Source: Diphasiastrum complanatum (taxonomy: Eukaryota; Streptophyta; Lycopodiopsida; Lycopodiales; Lycopodiaceae). From it: a stretch of 64,000 bases of DNA. Of this stretch, positions 48,891 to 60,663 are shown one piece after another. How positions within the stretch are numbered: position 1 is the stretch's first letter; every line of letters begins with the position of its first letter. The notes under the pieces were generated by a model, which saw only the letters and a program-made list of their open reading frames with translations, was not told the origin of the DNA and ran no database searches. The translations under genes and the position numbers were made by a program. The DNA is taken from positions 54,277,612 to 54,341,611 of the forward strand of contig CM055095.1 of the NCBI GenBank assembly GCA_029204225.1. Direction: 5' to 3'.

Positions 48891-49900
48891 TGTTGACGTT
48901 TTGGATTGATGTAACAAAAATTCTTAATAGCAAGATCGTGGATTACTTAGAGAATGGAGTTTACGAGCTGTTCTTTTGTGTTGAATCAGATTATTAGTGT
49001 AGGAGTCTTAGACTGCCGTGAAAGAGAGATTGTAGAAATGATTAGGTGTCTGAGACAACCATGCAATCCTCTAATACTGATAATCTGATATGAAGAGAAT
49101 GTAAAATCAATTTAGGTGTCAGAGACAACCATACATTTATCTGATAATGATGTTTGTGTAAGAGGAGTGAGAGTTATTATCATTCAACAAGAATGCGATG
49201 GTGTAGAACAATAGCGAATATGTATAATAAAGTTGTAAACACAACGATCAGATCACAATACAATTGTGCTGATAAGCGCATGATCCTACTTATAGACTCA
49301 AAACAATTGCTAAGGTTTTGAATATCTCTCTCTCTCTCTCCCTCTCTCTATAATCACTAACTCTGAGGAGTCAGTTACTGAAAGACCTGTTCTAGTCGTT
49401 TTATCTCTGTTAGATGACTTATGACTTGTAACTTTATAATATCTTCAATCGCTCATTTACATTTGTAGCAAGTGGAAGATCTTGCATTATTCTATTTTTA
49501 CATTTACAAGATTGCTTGACAGCTGATTAACTGACTAATTAGAATAGTTGTTATTGGAGCGTGAAGACATAGACAGTCTGTACTTGAAATACTATGTATT
49601 TCTATAGAGTGTCGTTTGTGTAATATCCCGTGTAAAACTGTAGTGTCGAGACTTTCGCCACTTGAAATACTGTGTATTTCTGCAGAGTATCGACTGTGTA
49701 ATATCCCATGTAAAACTACAATGTCGGATTTTTTGCCTTTTTTGTCGCCTGTCAGAAACTACATGTAAAAATGCAGTGTCGCTTTTTGTCCTAATTGTCG
49801 TCTGTCAAAAACTGCATGTAAAAATGCAATGTCGCATTTTTTGTATTTTTCGCAAAAAGTGTCACTTTTCTGGAAATTAAAACCAAAACACAAGTATGTC
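48891..49900 (-). repeat. Copia 5' LTR (different family)
   Basis: Placed by the PBS at its inner edge and an LTR end CAACA. On the minus strand it has a TATA-like GTCTATAAGTAGG (about 49285-49297) and a GA-rich array just upstream of it (49325-49349). The U3 part contains repeats of GCATTTTTACATG and of an about 80-bp unit (49583-49662 and 49663-49730) similar in type to the copia 1 LTR. The outer boundary is an estimate. The matching coding part is not present. Confidence 0.6.
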
Positions 49901-50419
49901 AATGTTTCACATGATTACTAAGTCCTTCTTGCAAAGCAAGGTAGGACCTAAAAAAAAAAACAATTGAATTTATTTGACTTTCGCATGCTGGATTGTGAAC
50001 ATGGAGATTATACGAGATTTGAAAGCTGATGCATATTTGATTCCACAATTTCTAGTTTTTTCTTTTTTTATTGTGCTCTCGCATGCTTGAATGAAGAAAT
50101 ATGACAATTGACACTATATTTTGGTAGTTTATTTGACAATATATTTTCATTGTTGGCCTTGCCTTGCAAAGGCAATACTATGTGTTGAGGTCGGTCAATG
50201 GAATTTGAAAAAAAGTCAATGTTAAAAGTTGAATGAATGTGGTGGTCTTTACATTGAGGTTTGCACCTTTGTGGGAGGCTTCAAATAGTGTTCATGCATG
50301 TGAAAAAACACAAGTACACTTTCTCCTTCTGTTGTTTTCATTTATTGCTTATTATTTTAACTTAAGATTCAGGGTGTTTGAACTTTTTGTAGTTTGGATG
50401 AGCAGTTGATGGATTGAGG

Positions 50420-50625
50420 TGTGAATACTGAAACATGAATACTGTGGATATTGATCGTGAAATGGTGAATACAAATCGTGAAACTATGAATCTTGATTGT
50501 GAAATTGTGAATCCTGATCGTGAAACTATGAATACTGATCGTGAAACTGTGAATATTGATCATGAAGTTGTGAATACTGATCGTGATACTCTGAATATTG
50601 ATCATAATACTTTGACTATCAATGT
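50420..50625. repeat. 21-bp minisatellite, about 9.5 copies
   Basis: Unit GTGAATACTGATCGTGAAACT, diverged by 1-4 bases per copy. Because 21 is divisible by three, frames on both strands stay open and read a heptad (VNTDRET on the plus strand, FTISIHS on the minus). These are properties of the repeat, not proof of a gene. Confidence 0.92.
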
Positions 50626-50629
50626 TCAT

Positions 50630-51900
50630 TGTCAATCATCTATATGTTGATTGTCGATATTTTGAAAATTGATTTTGAAAATTTATTATGAATATTTTGA
50701 ATTATGTTTTTGAATATTCTAAATAACAATTATATAAATGCTCATTTTTAAAAAAATGATTATAAAATTAGAAGTATTTTCAAATCATGAAAACCATTAT
50801 TGTGAACTGCCTTTGTAAATATTAAATTGCAAAATTGTGAGTAGTCAATTATGAATACCATATTTCTAAACTGCCTTTGTAAATATTAAATTGCAAAATT
50901 GTGGGTAGTCAATCATGACTTTTGTAGATTGTGACACTATGAATATTGAATCTTGACATTTTTTATAGTGCAATTGTGAATAATGAATAACGACTTTTAA
51001 TTACTCAAATTATAGTATTTAAATCATAAATAATAAATCGTGACTTTTCGTGACATTGAATATAAATTTTATAGATTATATTGAATTATGAAATTAGTGA
51101 ATATTGAATCATGATATTTGTGATTATTTTCATGAATATTTATGATTGAATCTACTAATACAGATTGTGAAATTGTGAGTATTAAATTGCACAAATTGTG
51201 TCCATTCTTGTGCATTTAGTTGTGAAATCGAAAGCTAAAAAAAATATATGACTAATTTCATCAAATCATAAAAAATAAATTATAATATTAATTTTTTGAA
51301 ATTGTGAATGTGCATCATGAAATCGTAAATATTACATCATAAAATTTACGATGACTTTCATGAACATTAATCTAAAATATTTACAGTGAGCTATAAAACC
51401 ACAAATACTTAATAATAAAATTTGTCATTACTTTTGTGAAAACTAATTACAATATTGTGAATTTACTATTCCAAAAATCATGTATAATTTTGTGACTATA
51501 GATCGTGAGATTGTGACATGGTACATACTTAAATATAATAATAATAATTATTATTGTCAAATGAAGAGTACAATTGTTGAAAATCTAAAATCATTTATAT
51601 TATATATAGTCAGTAATGAGATTATAGATGTTGTTTGCAAGTCACGATTGACATTATCATTCTTGTTTGGATGGAAATTCAAGTTTTAGTAATGATATCT
51701 AGATCTAGGGCTAGGGTTGATTTAGGGTTAGGGTTACATTCTAGGATTTTTGAAAGTATGAGGTATTGAAGAGAGATAATGTAGCCTGTTGTGGAAAAAA
51801 AATGAATCGTGCTTTTTTATTGGGCCACATTTGCCCTAAAACAAATTTGATGGGCAAGTTGGAGTTGAAGGACAAGCATTTTCATTTTAGAGAGAGAATG
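50630..51900. other. AT-rich tract with decayed GTGAAT repeats
   Basis: Scattered GTGAATATT/AATCATGA units suggest the minisatellite once extended further or shares ancestry with the flank. A direct duplication of about 62-70 bp (ACTGCCTTTGTAAATATTAA and following) lies at about 50808-50925. Short AGGGTTTAGGG-like pieces near 51705-51745 are too short to be telomeric. Confidence 0.55.
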
Positions 51901-51924
51901 TGCTTTTAGAAACTTCTGAAAAAG

Positions 51925-51929
<5 letters not shown>

Positions 51930-51984
<55 letters not shown>
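51930..51984. repeat. (GA)n microsatellite
   Basis: About 55 bp of pure GA. Confidence 0.97.
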
Positions 51985-51986
<2 letters not shown>

Positions 51987-52117
51987 AAGGATCGCGCAAG
52001 AGAGAGTTCGACTGAGGGGGAGAGAGAGGTTCATGTACTGCTGAAAGAGCACGATTTGTGAGAGACACACGATATGGATTTGCTACTCTTAGGAGTATGC
52101 TATTGATGAAGTGAGGT

Positions 52118-52121
<4 letters not shown>

Positions 52122-52209
<88 letters not shown>
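52122..52209. repeat. (GA)n microsatellite
   Basis: About 88 bp of pure GA; the flanks down to 52270 remain GA-rich. Confidence 0.97.
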
Positions 52210-52211
<2 letters not shown>

Positions 52212-53332
52212 TGTTGAGAGAGAGTTGAGAGGAGAGAGAGTGCGTGAGGAGAGGGACGTGAGAGAGCGTGCGAGCTTAGGTATTAGGGTTTTCTAGGGTT
52301 AAGGTGTTTTAGGGTTTATTGACAAAAAATAGCCAGAATGTCACCCCAATTAGAGAAAATGGGATTTGTAGATTTCCATTGGTCCATGTTTGCCCTAAAA
52401 TGTATTTGATGGGCATTTGAAAGCCATTGAAGTGAGGTTGAAAGACAAATGGATCACGTGCGATGGAGTGAGAGAGAAAAAATTCTGGAAATTTTTTTTT
52501 TGGGAGAGAGAAACTTTTGGAAAGCATTTTTGAGAGAGAGAGAGAGACCGCGAGCAATGAATTCAATTGAGAGAGAGAGAGAAAGTATGAGCGAGAGTAA
52601 GCCTCCTATGCGTCTGCTTCGCTTGAGAGGATTCTCGATTGTAGGTAGAGGAGCATATACTTCGTGACACTCAGTGTAACTGGTGCATAATCAATGAGTC
52701 AATGAGAGATTTTGACAGCAGTGGATTGATTTAGGCAAGAGAAGCTCTGGCTATGGTGTGACAGAATCTGCAACCAGGTCTTTCTCCTTTGCCTTCTCCC
52801 TGTATTGACTAATTAATCAATCATTCTTTTTTATCTTCTTTATTGTCCCTTGGATTGTTTGCACTTTCAGCTTCCTCCTACTAACATCACCTTGCGTGTG
52901 CTCCTTCCTCTCTCAATAAGCCCATCCTAAAGCCTGAAGCCCCTTTTTCACTTTTTTCTTTTCCTTGTTTGTCACATTTTCTCAAGATGAAGCCATGACT
53001 TTGTCCAAGGCCGAAAGATGAACTCCGTGATTATAACAAGAGGGGTGGTTAGCGAGGGAGAGAGAATGTGAGCAAGAGAGAGGGTCGGGCTGTTTCTTGT
53101 TGCTTGGGGAGGAGCAAGGAGAAAGAGAGAGGGGGCAGAGAGTGAGAGAGGCCGCTGCTAGAGGCCGTTGCTGGGAGGACGAGCAAGTTGAGTAATAGGA
53201 GAGAGAGAGAGAGAGCAAGTTGACTAATAGGAGAGAAAGAGACCCTATGGGAAGAGGAGAGGTTTTTTATTTCAGATTTAGGGTTTTTTAGGTTTTCGAA
53301 TTTGAAAAATAGCAATAATGTGAGCTCTCTTG

Positions 53333-53352
53333 TATGTGTGTGTGCGCGCGCG

Positions 53353-53427
<75 letters not shown>
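53333..53427. repeat. Compound microsatellite (TG)n(CG)n(TG)n(GA)n
   Basis: TG repeats with an embedded CGCGCGCG run, then about 67 bp of GA. Similar in build to the CT/CG compound array at 6731. Confidence 0.95.
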
Positions 53428-53429
<2 letters not shown>

Positions 53430-53430
<1 letters not shown>

Positions 53431-54358
53431 GAGTACCATTTTCTGGTCTGCGCGGGTGTTAGAGAGATGGGTAACAACATTCCACCGTCAGAAGAGGAGA
53501 CGGAGTCTCGGCCTGATCCCAAGGTTTGAATGCGTACACATTCATGTTCACTATTGTTTTTGTTTTGTGATATCGAGTAAGCTCATTGCACATGCACTTT
53601 TGAAAGACGCTTTGTTGATTTTTTGAATGGGGCTATATCGCAGGAGCATAAGAAAGCAAAGCACAGAAATGTTTGACTCATTTTCAAGGGCTTTTCGATT
53701 TGCATTTCAAGACATGCCTTTGATCCGAATGACTAATGAGTAGTTTTATTTGCCCATGAGAGCAATATCTTTATTCATGCTTTAGAAACCTGCTATTTGC
53801 AGTTTGCTTCTCTTGACCTCTCCTACCCAAATTGATCCATTAGATATTTTTCTTCCATTATTGCTTTTCTTTCAACGTAAAGGATTTGGTTTCATACAAA
53901 TTCTGCCCAATGTGTTTCTTTCTAAATAATCCTTTTCCAACTGTATCCTCCTCCAACCTCTTTACAAACCTTTTATGGGCCATAATCTGCTTTTGAGAAA
54001 TTTTGTGGAGTGGACTTTAATATTTATACTCTGCCAATATGTAGCTTTCATGTAGTCTATGAATGTTTTATGGTCTCAAGAATCATGGAATCCATAGTCT
54101 ACATGTAACCCCATAAGTCTCCAAGGAATGCCATTCTTTACAGAATTGAATGCTCTCTAGAAATGATGAGTACAATGCCCCACAGATGCTTTTCGAGGCA
54201 TGAAAGAGACATAACATCATTATGCCAGTTTACTAAGAGTCTTGAAGTCCTGAAAGAAGTTTTAAAAGTCAATTTCAGCTCATTGAAGGGTAAAAGAAGT
54301 AACTCATGAAAGAAATCTAGTCAGTTTGGCCTCAACTGTTAGAAGTAATAAATGATAA
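53430..54358. other. Non-coding stretch
   Basis: No gene or repeat recognised between the compound microsatellite and the next LTR. Confidence 0.45.
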
Positions 54359-54773
54359 TGTTAGTTTCCCATAGGTTACTTTGACCCAAAAGGTCGAGAC
54401 TTGTGTAACCATGGGTTAGGTTTATTATTTAGACCATGTTAAGTCAGTTTTAGTTGAGTTGGACCCAATTTTGGTCCAGTAGTATTTTGTGGGTCCAAGT
54501 AAAGTCTAATTATGTTAAGGGACCCTATCTTGACTTTTGGGGGTGCCCTATAATTAGTAGTGGGTCTTGGAAGGTTCTAGAACTTAGATTTTTAAAGAGT
54601 CTAGGCCCTTGGAAGGCCTATTTATATGTACTCTTTGTTCATTTGTAATTCATTCCCTTTCAAGCATTGCTACTACTTTCTCTCTCCTTGAGGGCGCCTA
54701 ACCCTCTCCCTCTTTTTCTTGTATATGGAGATTGAATGTTAGAAGGATCTTGGCACTTTGATTTCCTACATCA
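54359..54773 (+). repeat. Solo-like LTR related to the copia 6 LTR
   Basis: Starts TGTTAGTTTCCCATAGGTTA and shares TTACTTTGACCCAAAAGGTC and TTGTGTAACCATGG with 60690-60735. Later come the analogous GTGGGTCCA, a CTTGACTTTTGGGGGT block, a TATA-like CCTATTTATATGTAC (about 54617) and the end TTTCCTACATCAACA. No coding region adjoins. Diverged from the copia 6 LTR, so likely a different subfamily. Confidence 0.7.
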
Positions 54774-55367
54774 ACATCCTAAGGGATTTCTGAGTGAGCT
54801 TTCCACCAGCTTTAGCAGCCACTCATTTAAGTGTTAGTGAGCACGACTACTATTCTAGATTGGATAGACTAAATCGTTTGTTGTCATTTCGAAGGTACTT
54901 TGGAGGGTGTCTTTATCCTGATTAGCATTATACTTTCAAGGTAGTCCCAGTTAGGATAGTCTAAAAAAAAATTGTATGGACACATGGACACAAATTTATA
55001 TGTATTGTCATACATGTATATGTATGAACATCCATACGCATTGGGAAATGCATATGGTCCGTAGTAGCTGATTGAGTGGGTCATACCTCGCCTTACAAAA
55101 GACTTGTAAAAGTAAAAATGAAATGAACATTTGAAGGAACTTAACAACAATCATTAGTTCAAATTTTGAATGATAACAAGCTAATGTGAGAAAAGTTAAA
55201 AGATAAGCAATCAAAGATACTAGAACGTTAAGTATTGAATGTATTTTATCCAATCGTCTATTTTGTGGTGTAGGGGTACCACTAACTCTTTTGAACTTCA
55301 AATCATAGAAACTTGTTTTGGAGTTTTTCTGGAACGTTCAAGGATGTGTTCCATACGTATAGAATGT

Positions 55368-55810
55368 GAGTTAGTATGAACTTAACTTGGTAGGCACTTG
55401 TGGGTCCATTAGGCCTAATTGTGACATTAAGTACCCCAACTTGACATATTGGAGGTACCTTATTCCTTCTATGTAACTTATAGAAAGCTGGATAGTCAAT
55501 AGTCAAGTAGTTGGATAGCCAATAGTCATGAAGTTCGATAGTCATCTTGGACTATGTATATGTGTGCATCCCATTTGTATGAGACACTTTTGTAAGCAAT
55601 AGCCAATAGTCAAGTAGTTGGATAGCCAATAGTCATGAAGTTAGATAGTCATCTTGGACTATGTATATGTGTGCATCCCATTTGTATGAGACAATTTTGT
55701 AAGCAATACTGACTATTCTCCTTGGCTGTCCACGAGTTTCTACAAGAGGGTTTCTAGCCATCTCTCTCTGTCTTTTGAGAATGCTTTGTGTGATTAAATA
55801 GTTAAGATCC
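55368..55810 (+). repeat. 5' LTR of copia element 6, left-truncated, with internal duplication
   Basis: Matches 60790-61110 of the 3' LTR (GTGGGTCCATTAGGC, CAACTTGACATATTGGAGGT, CTACAAGAGGGTTTCTAGCC). The first 120 bp of the LTR are absent. A unit of about 107 bp (AGCCAATAGTCATGAAGTT through TTTTGTAAGCAAT) occurs twice here but once in the 3' LTR. After AAGATCC homology stops; no primer-binding site is recognisable. Confidence 0.82.
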
Positions 55811-56760
55811 ACCCTATTTGTGCTTTTCTGTATAGGTGGAGCTATTAGTGACCCAACAAAAAGTGATGAGGTGTAACAATTAGGTGCAACATTGCAATTT
55901 CACTTTCACAAACCACATTAACTAATTTGTTGAACCATGACAATGCTTTTTTGTACCAAACTAACTTGAGACCACTCTAAATCCAATAATTTATTACAAC
56001 CCCCTCTCTCTGTACATCTGCACCTTCATATCAATATTGCAATTGTCTGCATGGATTGATTCCTACAAAAGGCCGCACATTAGAGCTCAAATACAATAAT
56101 TACTTGGAGCTTAAATACAATCATTGAATACCATATTCAAATATTAACTATAGGACTACCTTATATCATATACATGCCATCCATTGTAACCCAATCTCTA
56201 ATGCAATACACATGGAAATAACAATACTAGCATTTTTTCCAAATCACCTCTTGGCTACAGTCTTTTGATAAGATCCACACCTTAAGCTAGTCCCATTGAA
56301 GGCGTCTTAAATATGAAATGTTTGTCCTTTCCATTTTATAGGTCTTTTTGAGGAGCACCGAGTCACCATAATATAACACAAAGAATGTTTTGTCGTGTAA
56401 TATAAAACCATAAATAAATACCTTCAAAAAGTCTAACATACATGTGTTACTATTTTTTTTAGGCTTTTGGCGTATAGACTTGGAGTAGGGCGCTACCGTC
56501 AACTCTATATGCACATAGTGTGCACTCTTTTTAGCCACAAATTTCTGGTTTTGGTTTTGGCTTCATTTGAAGTTTACCTATTTGTGAGCATCTGTTTTTT
56601 GTGCAAAAATCAGCCACCTATTTTATTACTTGTTGAGCAAATTGCATGTGGAGTATTGTAATCTATTGTGCTCATAATTTCAGCTTTGAGGTTGCTGCCT
56701 TTGAGTAGCTTTTGTCTTGGAAAGTCTATTTCTTATTTACTACAAGCTGATTTTTATGTT

Positions 56761-58207
56761 ATGGCTAAAGAATCGAAGTCTATTGGTTCTTTATTTAATG
56801 AAGATAGGCTGGATGGCACAAACTATTCCTTGTGGTGCTACATGATAAAGAACTTTCTAATTGCTAAAGGTTTGTGGGAAGTAGTTAATTGTGACGAAGA
56901 GAGGCCGCCTACCTGGGCACCTATTACACCATTTGGAACAACTACTTCATCATCTACGGAGGTGTCTTCGGATGAGCAAAAAAAGTGGGATCGACGAGAT
57001 GCACAAGCACATTCAAGAGATCTATCCTTCCTCATATAGATCATGCAAGACTTCCAAAAGTGCTTGGGAGACTCTTGCCAAGATGTTTCAAGTAAAGAAT
57101 GCGACAAAAGTTGTGTATCTGCGAAATCAACTTTCTATCTTGAAGATGCAAGAAGGTGGTTTGCTTACAAACCACTTGACGAAGATCAAAGATCTTCGAG
57201 AGAAGCTTCTTAGTATTGATGAGGTGATTGAAAAATCACAATTTGTATCTAATACTCTCAAGTCTCCTCCTAATTCTTACCTTCCATTTGTGTCATCATT
57301 GAGCATTTCTCTTAGGGGACAACAAATCTCCTTTGACGAACTTGTTGGCTTATTTCTTCAAGAAGAGCAAACAAGGATCAACTTTGGTGAACAAGAAGAT
57401 CGAGCTTCCTTTGCAAAAGGCAAAGGCAAGTGGAAAGGGCAGTCTTCTCTCAACACTTCCAAAGGTGATCAAAAATCTAAGGAAGCTCAAGATCAAGGCT
57501 CCAAAAAGAAGGGTAAGTGCCACTATTGCAAGAAGTTTGGGCATCACATCAAAGAATGTAGGAAGAGGCTTGTAAAAGAAAAAGAGAAAGGTAACGATAC
57601 AAGTACCGCAATCATTACTTTGGAACAACAATTTGAAAAGGAGGATAATCTTTTCAATAATGATTATGTTTTTGTCACTAATAATCTCGTCTCTCCTCAA
57701 AATGAGATTTCTACCACTTCAAATCTTGTTGGTTTTTCAGCAGAAAACAGCTCATCTTCAGCTTTACAAGTTGCTGTTTTTGCATCTATTGATTGGGTCA
57801 TTGATAGCGGTGCCACACGCCATATGACTTATCACACAAAAGTCTTCACAAAGCTTGTAAAAGTGCATGATGGAAGCAAAGTTCAAGGTGTTGATAACAC
57901 CTCTTATCCTATTGAAGGTATTGGAGTGATCCCCATTATCTTACCCAATGGTGAGGAGAAGTACATTCATAATGTACTCTATGTTCCAAAAATAAAAAAG
58001 AATCTCATTTCGGTATCTACAATTATGAACCAAGGATTGGTTGTGGAATTCAAAAAAGACAAATGTCTTATCAAAGACCCAAAGAGATCTACTATGATCA
58101 TTGCTTCGGGAACATTACGTGGTGGATTGTTCCTTATGGATGATACCTATGAGCAAAGAGCTTCATCATCTTCTTGTCTTGTTGCATCATTCTTTGGAGT
58201 TGGCTGA
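56761..58207 (+). pseudogene. Copia 6 gag - zinc knuckle - protease
   Basis: ATG at 56761 starts MAKESKSIGSLFNEDRLDGT then NYSLWCYMIKNFLIAKGLWE, the copia gag start. A frameshift near 57000-57040 moves to a frame open for about 390 codons. That frame includes CKTSKSAWETLAKMFQVKNA, LVGLFLQEEQTR, the knuckle CHYCKKFGHHIKEC (from about 57519) and the protease WVIDSGATRHMTYHTKVF, whose catalytic triad is intact. It ends with a stop at 58205-58207 where the GAG-pre-integrase continues in another frame. This is one of the best-preserved coding segments of the window. Confidence 0.92.
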
Positions 58208-59230
58208 ACTATGGCATGCTAGGTTTGGACATCTCAACTTTGCTAGCTTGAAGATGTTGAAGAAATTCAATATGGTTGAAGACATTCCTAATATTGAGCA
58301 TTCCGAAGGACATGTATGCGAAGGATGCATACTTGAAAAATTTCAAAGGCAAGCTTTTCCAATTGATGAAACTATTCGAGTTGATGGCAAATTTGAATGT
58401 ATGTGGTCCAATGAGGAGTGAATCCATTGGAAGGTGTAAGTACTTTGTTACTTTTATTGATGACGTTTTAAAGATTTACATGGATTTATCCTATGAAGGC
58501 AAAATCTGAAGTTTTTCAACGCTTTAATTTTCTAGCAATGATAGAAAATCAGTTTGGGCACTCTTTGAAGATCTTACGTACCGACCGAGGAGGGGAATAT
58601 ATAAAGAATATGTTTGGTACTTATCTTCAAAGCAAAGGTATCCATCATCAAATGACAACTCCTTACACACCTCAACAACATGGTGTTGCCGAAAGAAAGA
58701 ATCGCACTATCATGGAGATGGCTCGATGCATGCTGAAGGCAAAGGGCCTACCTCACAAGTTTTGGGCTGAAGCGGTTATAACGGCGACATACATTAGTAA
58801 TCAGTGTCCTATTAAAGCCTTGAAGGTATTAACTCCTTATGAAGTTTGGTATGGTAAGAAGCCTACCGTTTCTCACTTTTGCATCTTTGGTTGCACGACT
58901 TATGCTTTCATTCCCGATAAGCTAAGAACCAAGCTTGATGATAAAGGAGTTAAATGCATATTTGTTGGCTATAGTAGTGAAAGCAAGGGCTATAGGTTGT
59001 TCAATATGGATACTAATAATATCATAGTGAGTCGTGATGTTCATTTTGATGAAAAGACCTCCTATGATGCTGTGCCCACTCATGTCATGAAAGGGGACTA
59101 CCCCCATGATGCACATGTTGAAATATTTCCAGATTTGGTTTTGCCATCTAATTATGAAGAGGAGGGACTGCCATGTACTTCTAGTGGACAGCCCACTACT
59201 TCTTCAATTTTGCAGCCCATAGTTCATTAA
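58101..59230 (+). pseudogene. Copia 6 integrase
   Basis: The zinc module LWHARFGHLN and HVCEGCILEKFQ is in frame 3. The start of the core is in frame 1: ANLNVCGPMRSESIGRCKYF, with Asn where the first catalytic Asp belongs, and FIDDVLKIYM with the second Asp. The rest (58493-59230) is in frame 2: LRTDRGGEYIKNMFGTY with the Glu, TPYTPQQHGVAERKNRTIME, HKFWAEAVITATYISN, then FVGYSSESKGYRLFNMDTNN and VSRDVHFDEK. Two frameshifts and the Asp to Asn change inactivate it. Confidence 0.92.
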
Positions 59231-59620
59231 GAAGAACCTATCTATGGTGAAGAATAGCCTGTTGAAGACATTGGTCCAAGTTCGAAAAACATTGGACAAC
59301 AAGGTCCAAGTTCGGAACACTTTGGACAACAAAGTGTTGACAAAGGTAATGTTGTTGGACAGCCCAAACCAGTCCCTAAATGGTTGTTGCAGCAGGATAG
59401 CAAAGTGGATCATTTCTATGAAGGGAAGACTCGTGCCTCTACTAAATCAGTAGAATTTGTTGATTTTGCTCTTGCTTCTATTGAGGATAGTGCAGTAGAA
59501 CCTGTTTTTTATGAGCAGGCCAAAGGAGTAAAATGTTGGGAGGATGCGATGCAAGAGGAGTATAACTCACTCATGAAGAACCACACTTGTGTTCTTGTTG
59601 ATCTTCACATGGGGCTGGAA
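59231..59620 (+). pseudogene. Copia 6 linker and beginning of RT
   Basis: After integrase come two stops, then a Gly/Gln/Ser-rich linker (SSKNIGQQGPSSEHFGQQSV), KVDHFYEGKTRASTKSVEF and the canonical RT entry CWEDAMQEEYNSLMKNHTCV. The similarity ends at LVDLHMGLE. No KWIFK, no YVDD and no RNase H motif follows in any frame up to the LTR. Confidence 0.82.
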
Positions 59621-60646
59621 TCTTCATCTCTCAACAACAATACATTGAGCAGATGTTGAAGCAATCTTCCTTTTTCAAGTCAATTCAAGTTGATGCATAT
59701 GATGGATTCATTAGTGAAAAGTTTCATATGAAACCTTTTCAATTTGATGTTTTAGCAAAGGCTGAATCAAGCACTCTTTGGAACCGTTTTGTACTAATCG
59801 AGGAGGGAGTCAACATGTGTCAATCAGTACTTTTGTTCAAAGTGTTAAGAGCGAGCATTTGTTTTGAGAGAAATTTTTCATTACTTGAAGGATCTTCTAT
59901 GTCATCCCATGCCTCTTCCAGGGAAAGCTTTGATGACGCCATCGTTGATGCATCTCTTGATAGTTTGCCAAACTTTTATGATGAAGACGTTGGATAGCAG
60001 ATTCAATCATCTTCTTTTGGTCATTTACAGCCCATTTTACATCATGAGCAGTCCATTATGCTTCGGGAACGGCCTGCGGAAGATTATGGACAACATGGTC
60101 CATGTTGGGAACACTTTGGGCAGCAAAGTGTTGAACAACCCATAGACTTGCAGGACAACAAAGAAATGTCTTACTACGAACGGAAGGCACATGCCTCTTT
60201 AAAATCAGTATCTCTTGCTGATTTTTTCAGTTCTACACCTACTCTTCATCATGATGTTGGTACATTGCCTATTCTATGTGAGCAAGTCATTGATGGTAAG
60301 GTTTGGGAGGATGTGACGCCAAAATAGTTTGGTACTCTTTTTTATCATCCTTGTGGTAAGAAGTTTTTTCGAATGATGTGGGAGCCTATGATTGATTACA
60401 AGTCCATGTTTCGACTTATTGCCGAGTTTATGTTGGTTCCCTACTTCGGATGGAGCATGCAAATCCTCACCCTTCGACTTGATGCTTCAATATTACGCAT
60501 TCTTTTTCTTTTATATGTTGGACATGATTGGGGATGAGATTTCGACTACTTCGGTGCGAAGTTTATTTGGCGACATGAAGTTCGGACGACAAGTTGCATT
60601 TTTCTCTTTCGAGAAGTTATTTCATGTTATGTTATGCATTTCCATT
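59621..60646 (+). other. Unidentified 1-kb segment inside copia element 6
   Basis: An open frame (59653-59997, 114 aa, acidic, Ser/Phe-rich) has no family I recognise. At about 60080-60330 a diverged second copy of the element's own linker appears (GQHGPCWEHFGQQSVEQP, YYERKAHASLKSVSLADFF, KVWEDV, compare 59290-59560). 60330-60646 reads no known domain. The 3' LTR follows. So the RT/RNase H part was replaced by duplicated linker plus DNA of unknown origin. Confidence 0.65.
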
Positions 60647-60663
60647 TAAGGAGGGTTTTGGAG
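60647..60663 (+). other. Degenerate polypurine tract of copia element 6
   Basis: TTAAGGAGGGTTTTGGAG directly precedes the LTR start TGTAGATGG; pyrimidine interruptions weaken it. Confidence 0.55.

Larger units (their letters stand above)
51800..52450. repeat. GA-rich segment with a repeated TTTGCCCTAAAA block
   Basis: ATTTGCCCTAAAACAAATTT at 51826 and GTTTGCCCTAAAATGTATTT at 52389 are each followed by GATGGGCA and GAAAGACAA/GAAGGACAA. Between them lie two GA arrays. It suggests a local duplication of about 560 bp with expansion of GA tracts. Confidence 0.6.

Noticed and set aside
51700-51750. AGGGTTTAGGGTTAGGG-like sequence, also near 52290 and 53280
   Set aside because: Only one or two imperfect units each, so not an interstitial telomere; such telo-box-like motifs are common in plant DNA.
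57350-57700. 116-aa minus-strand hydrophobic frame
   Set aside because: Shadow of the copia 6 gag-PR frame; its membrane-like look comes from antisense Lys/Glu codons.
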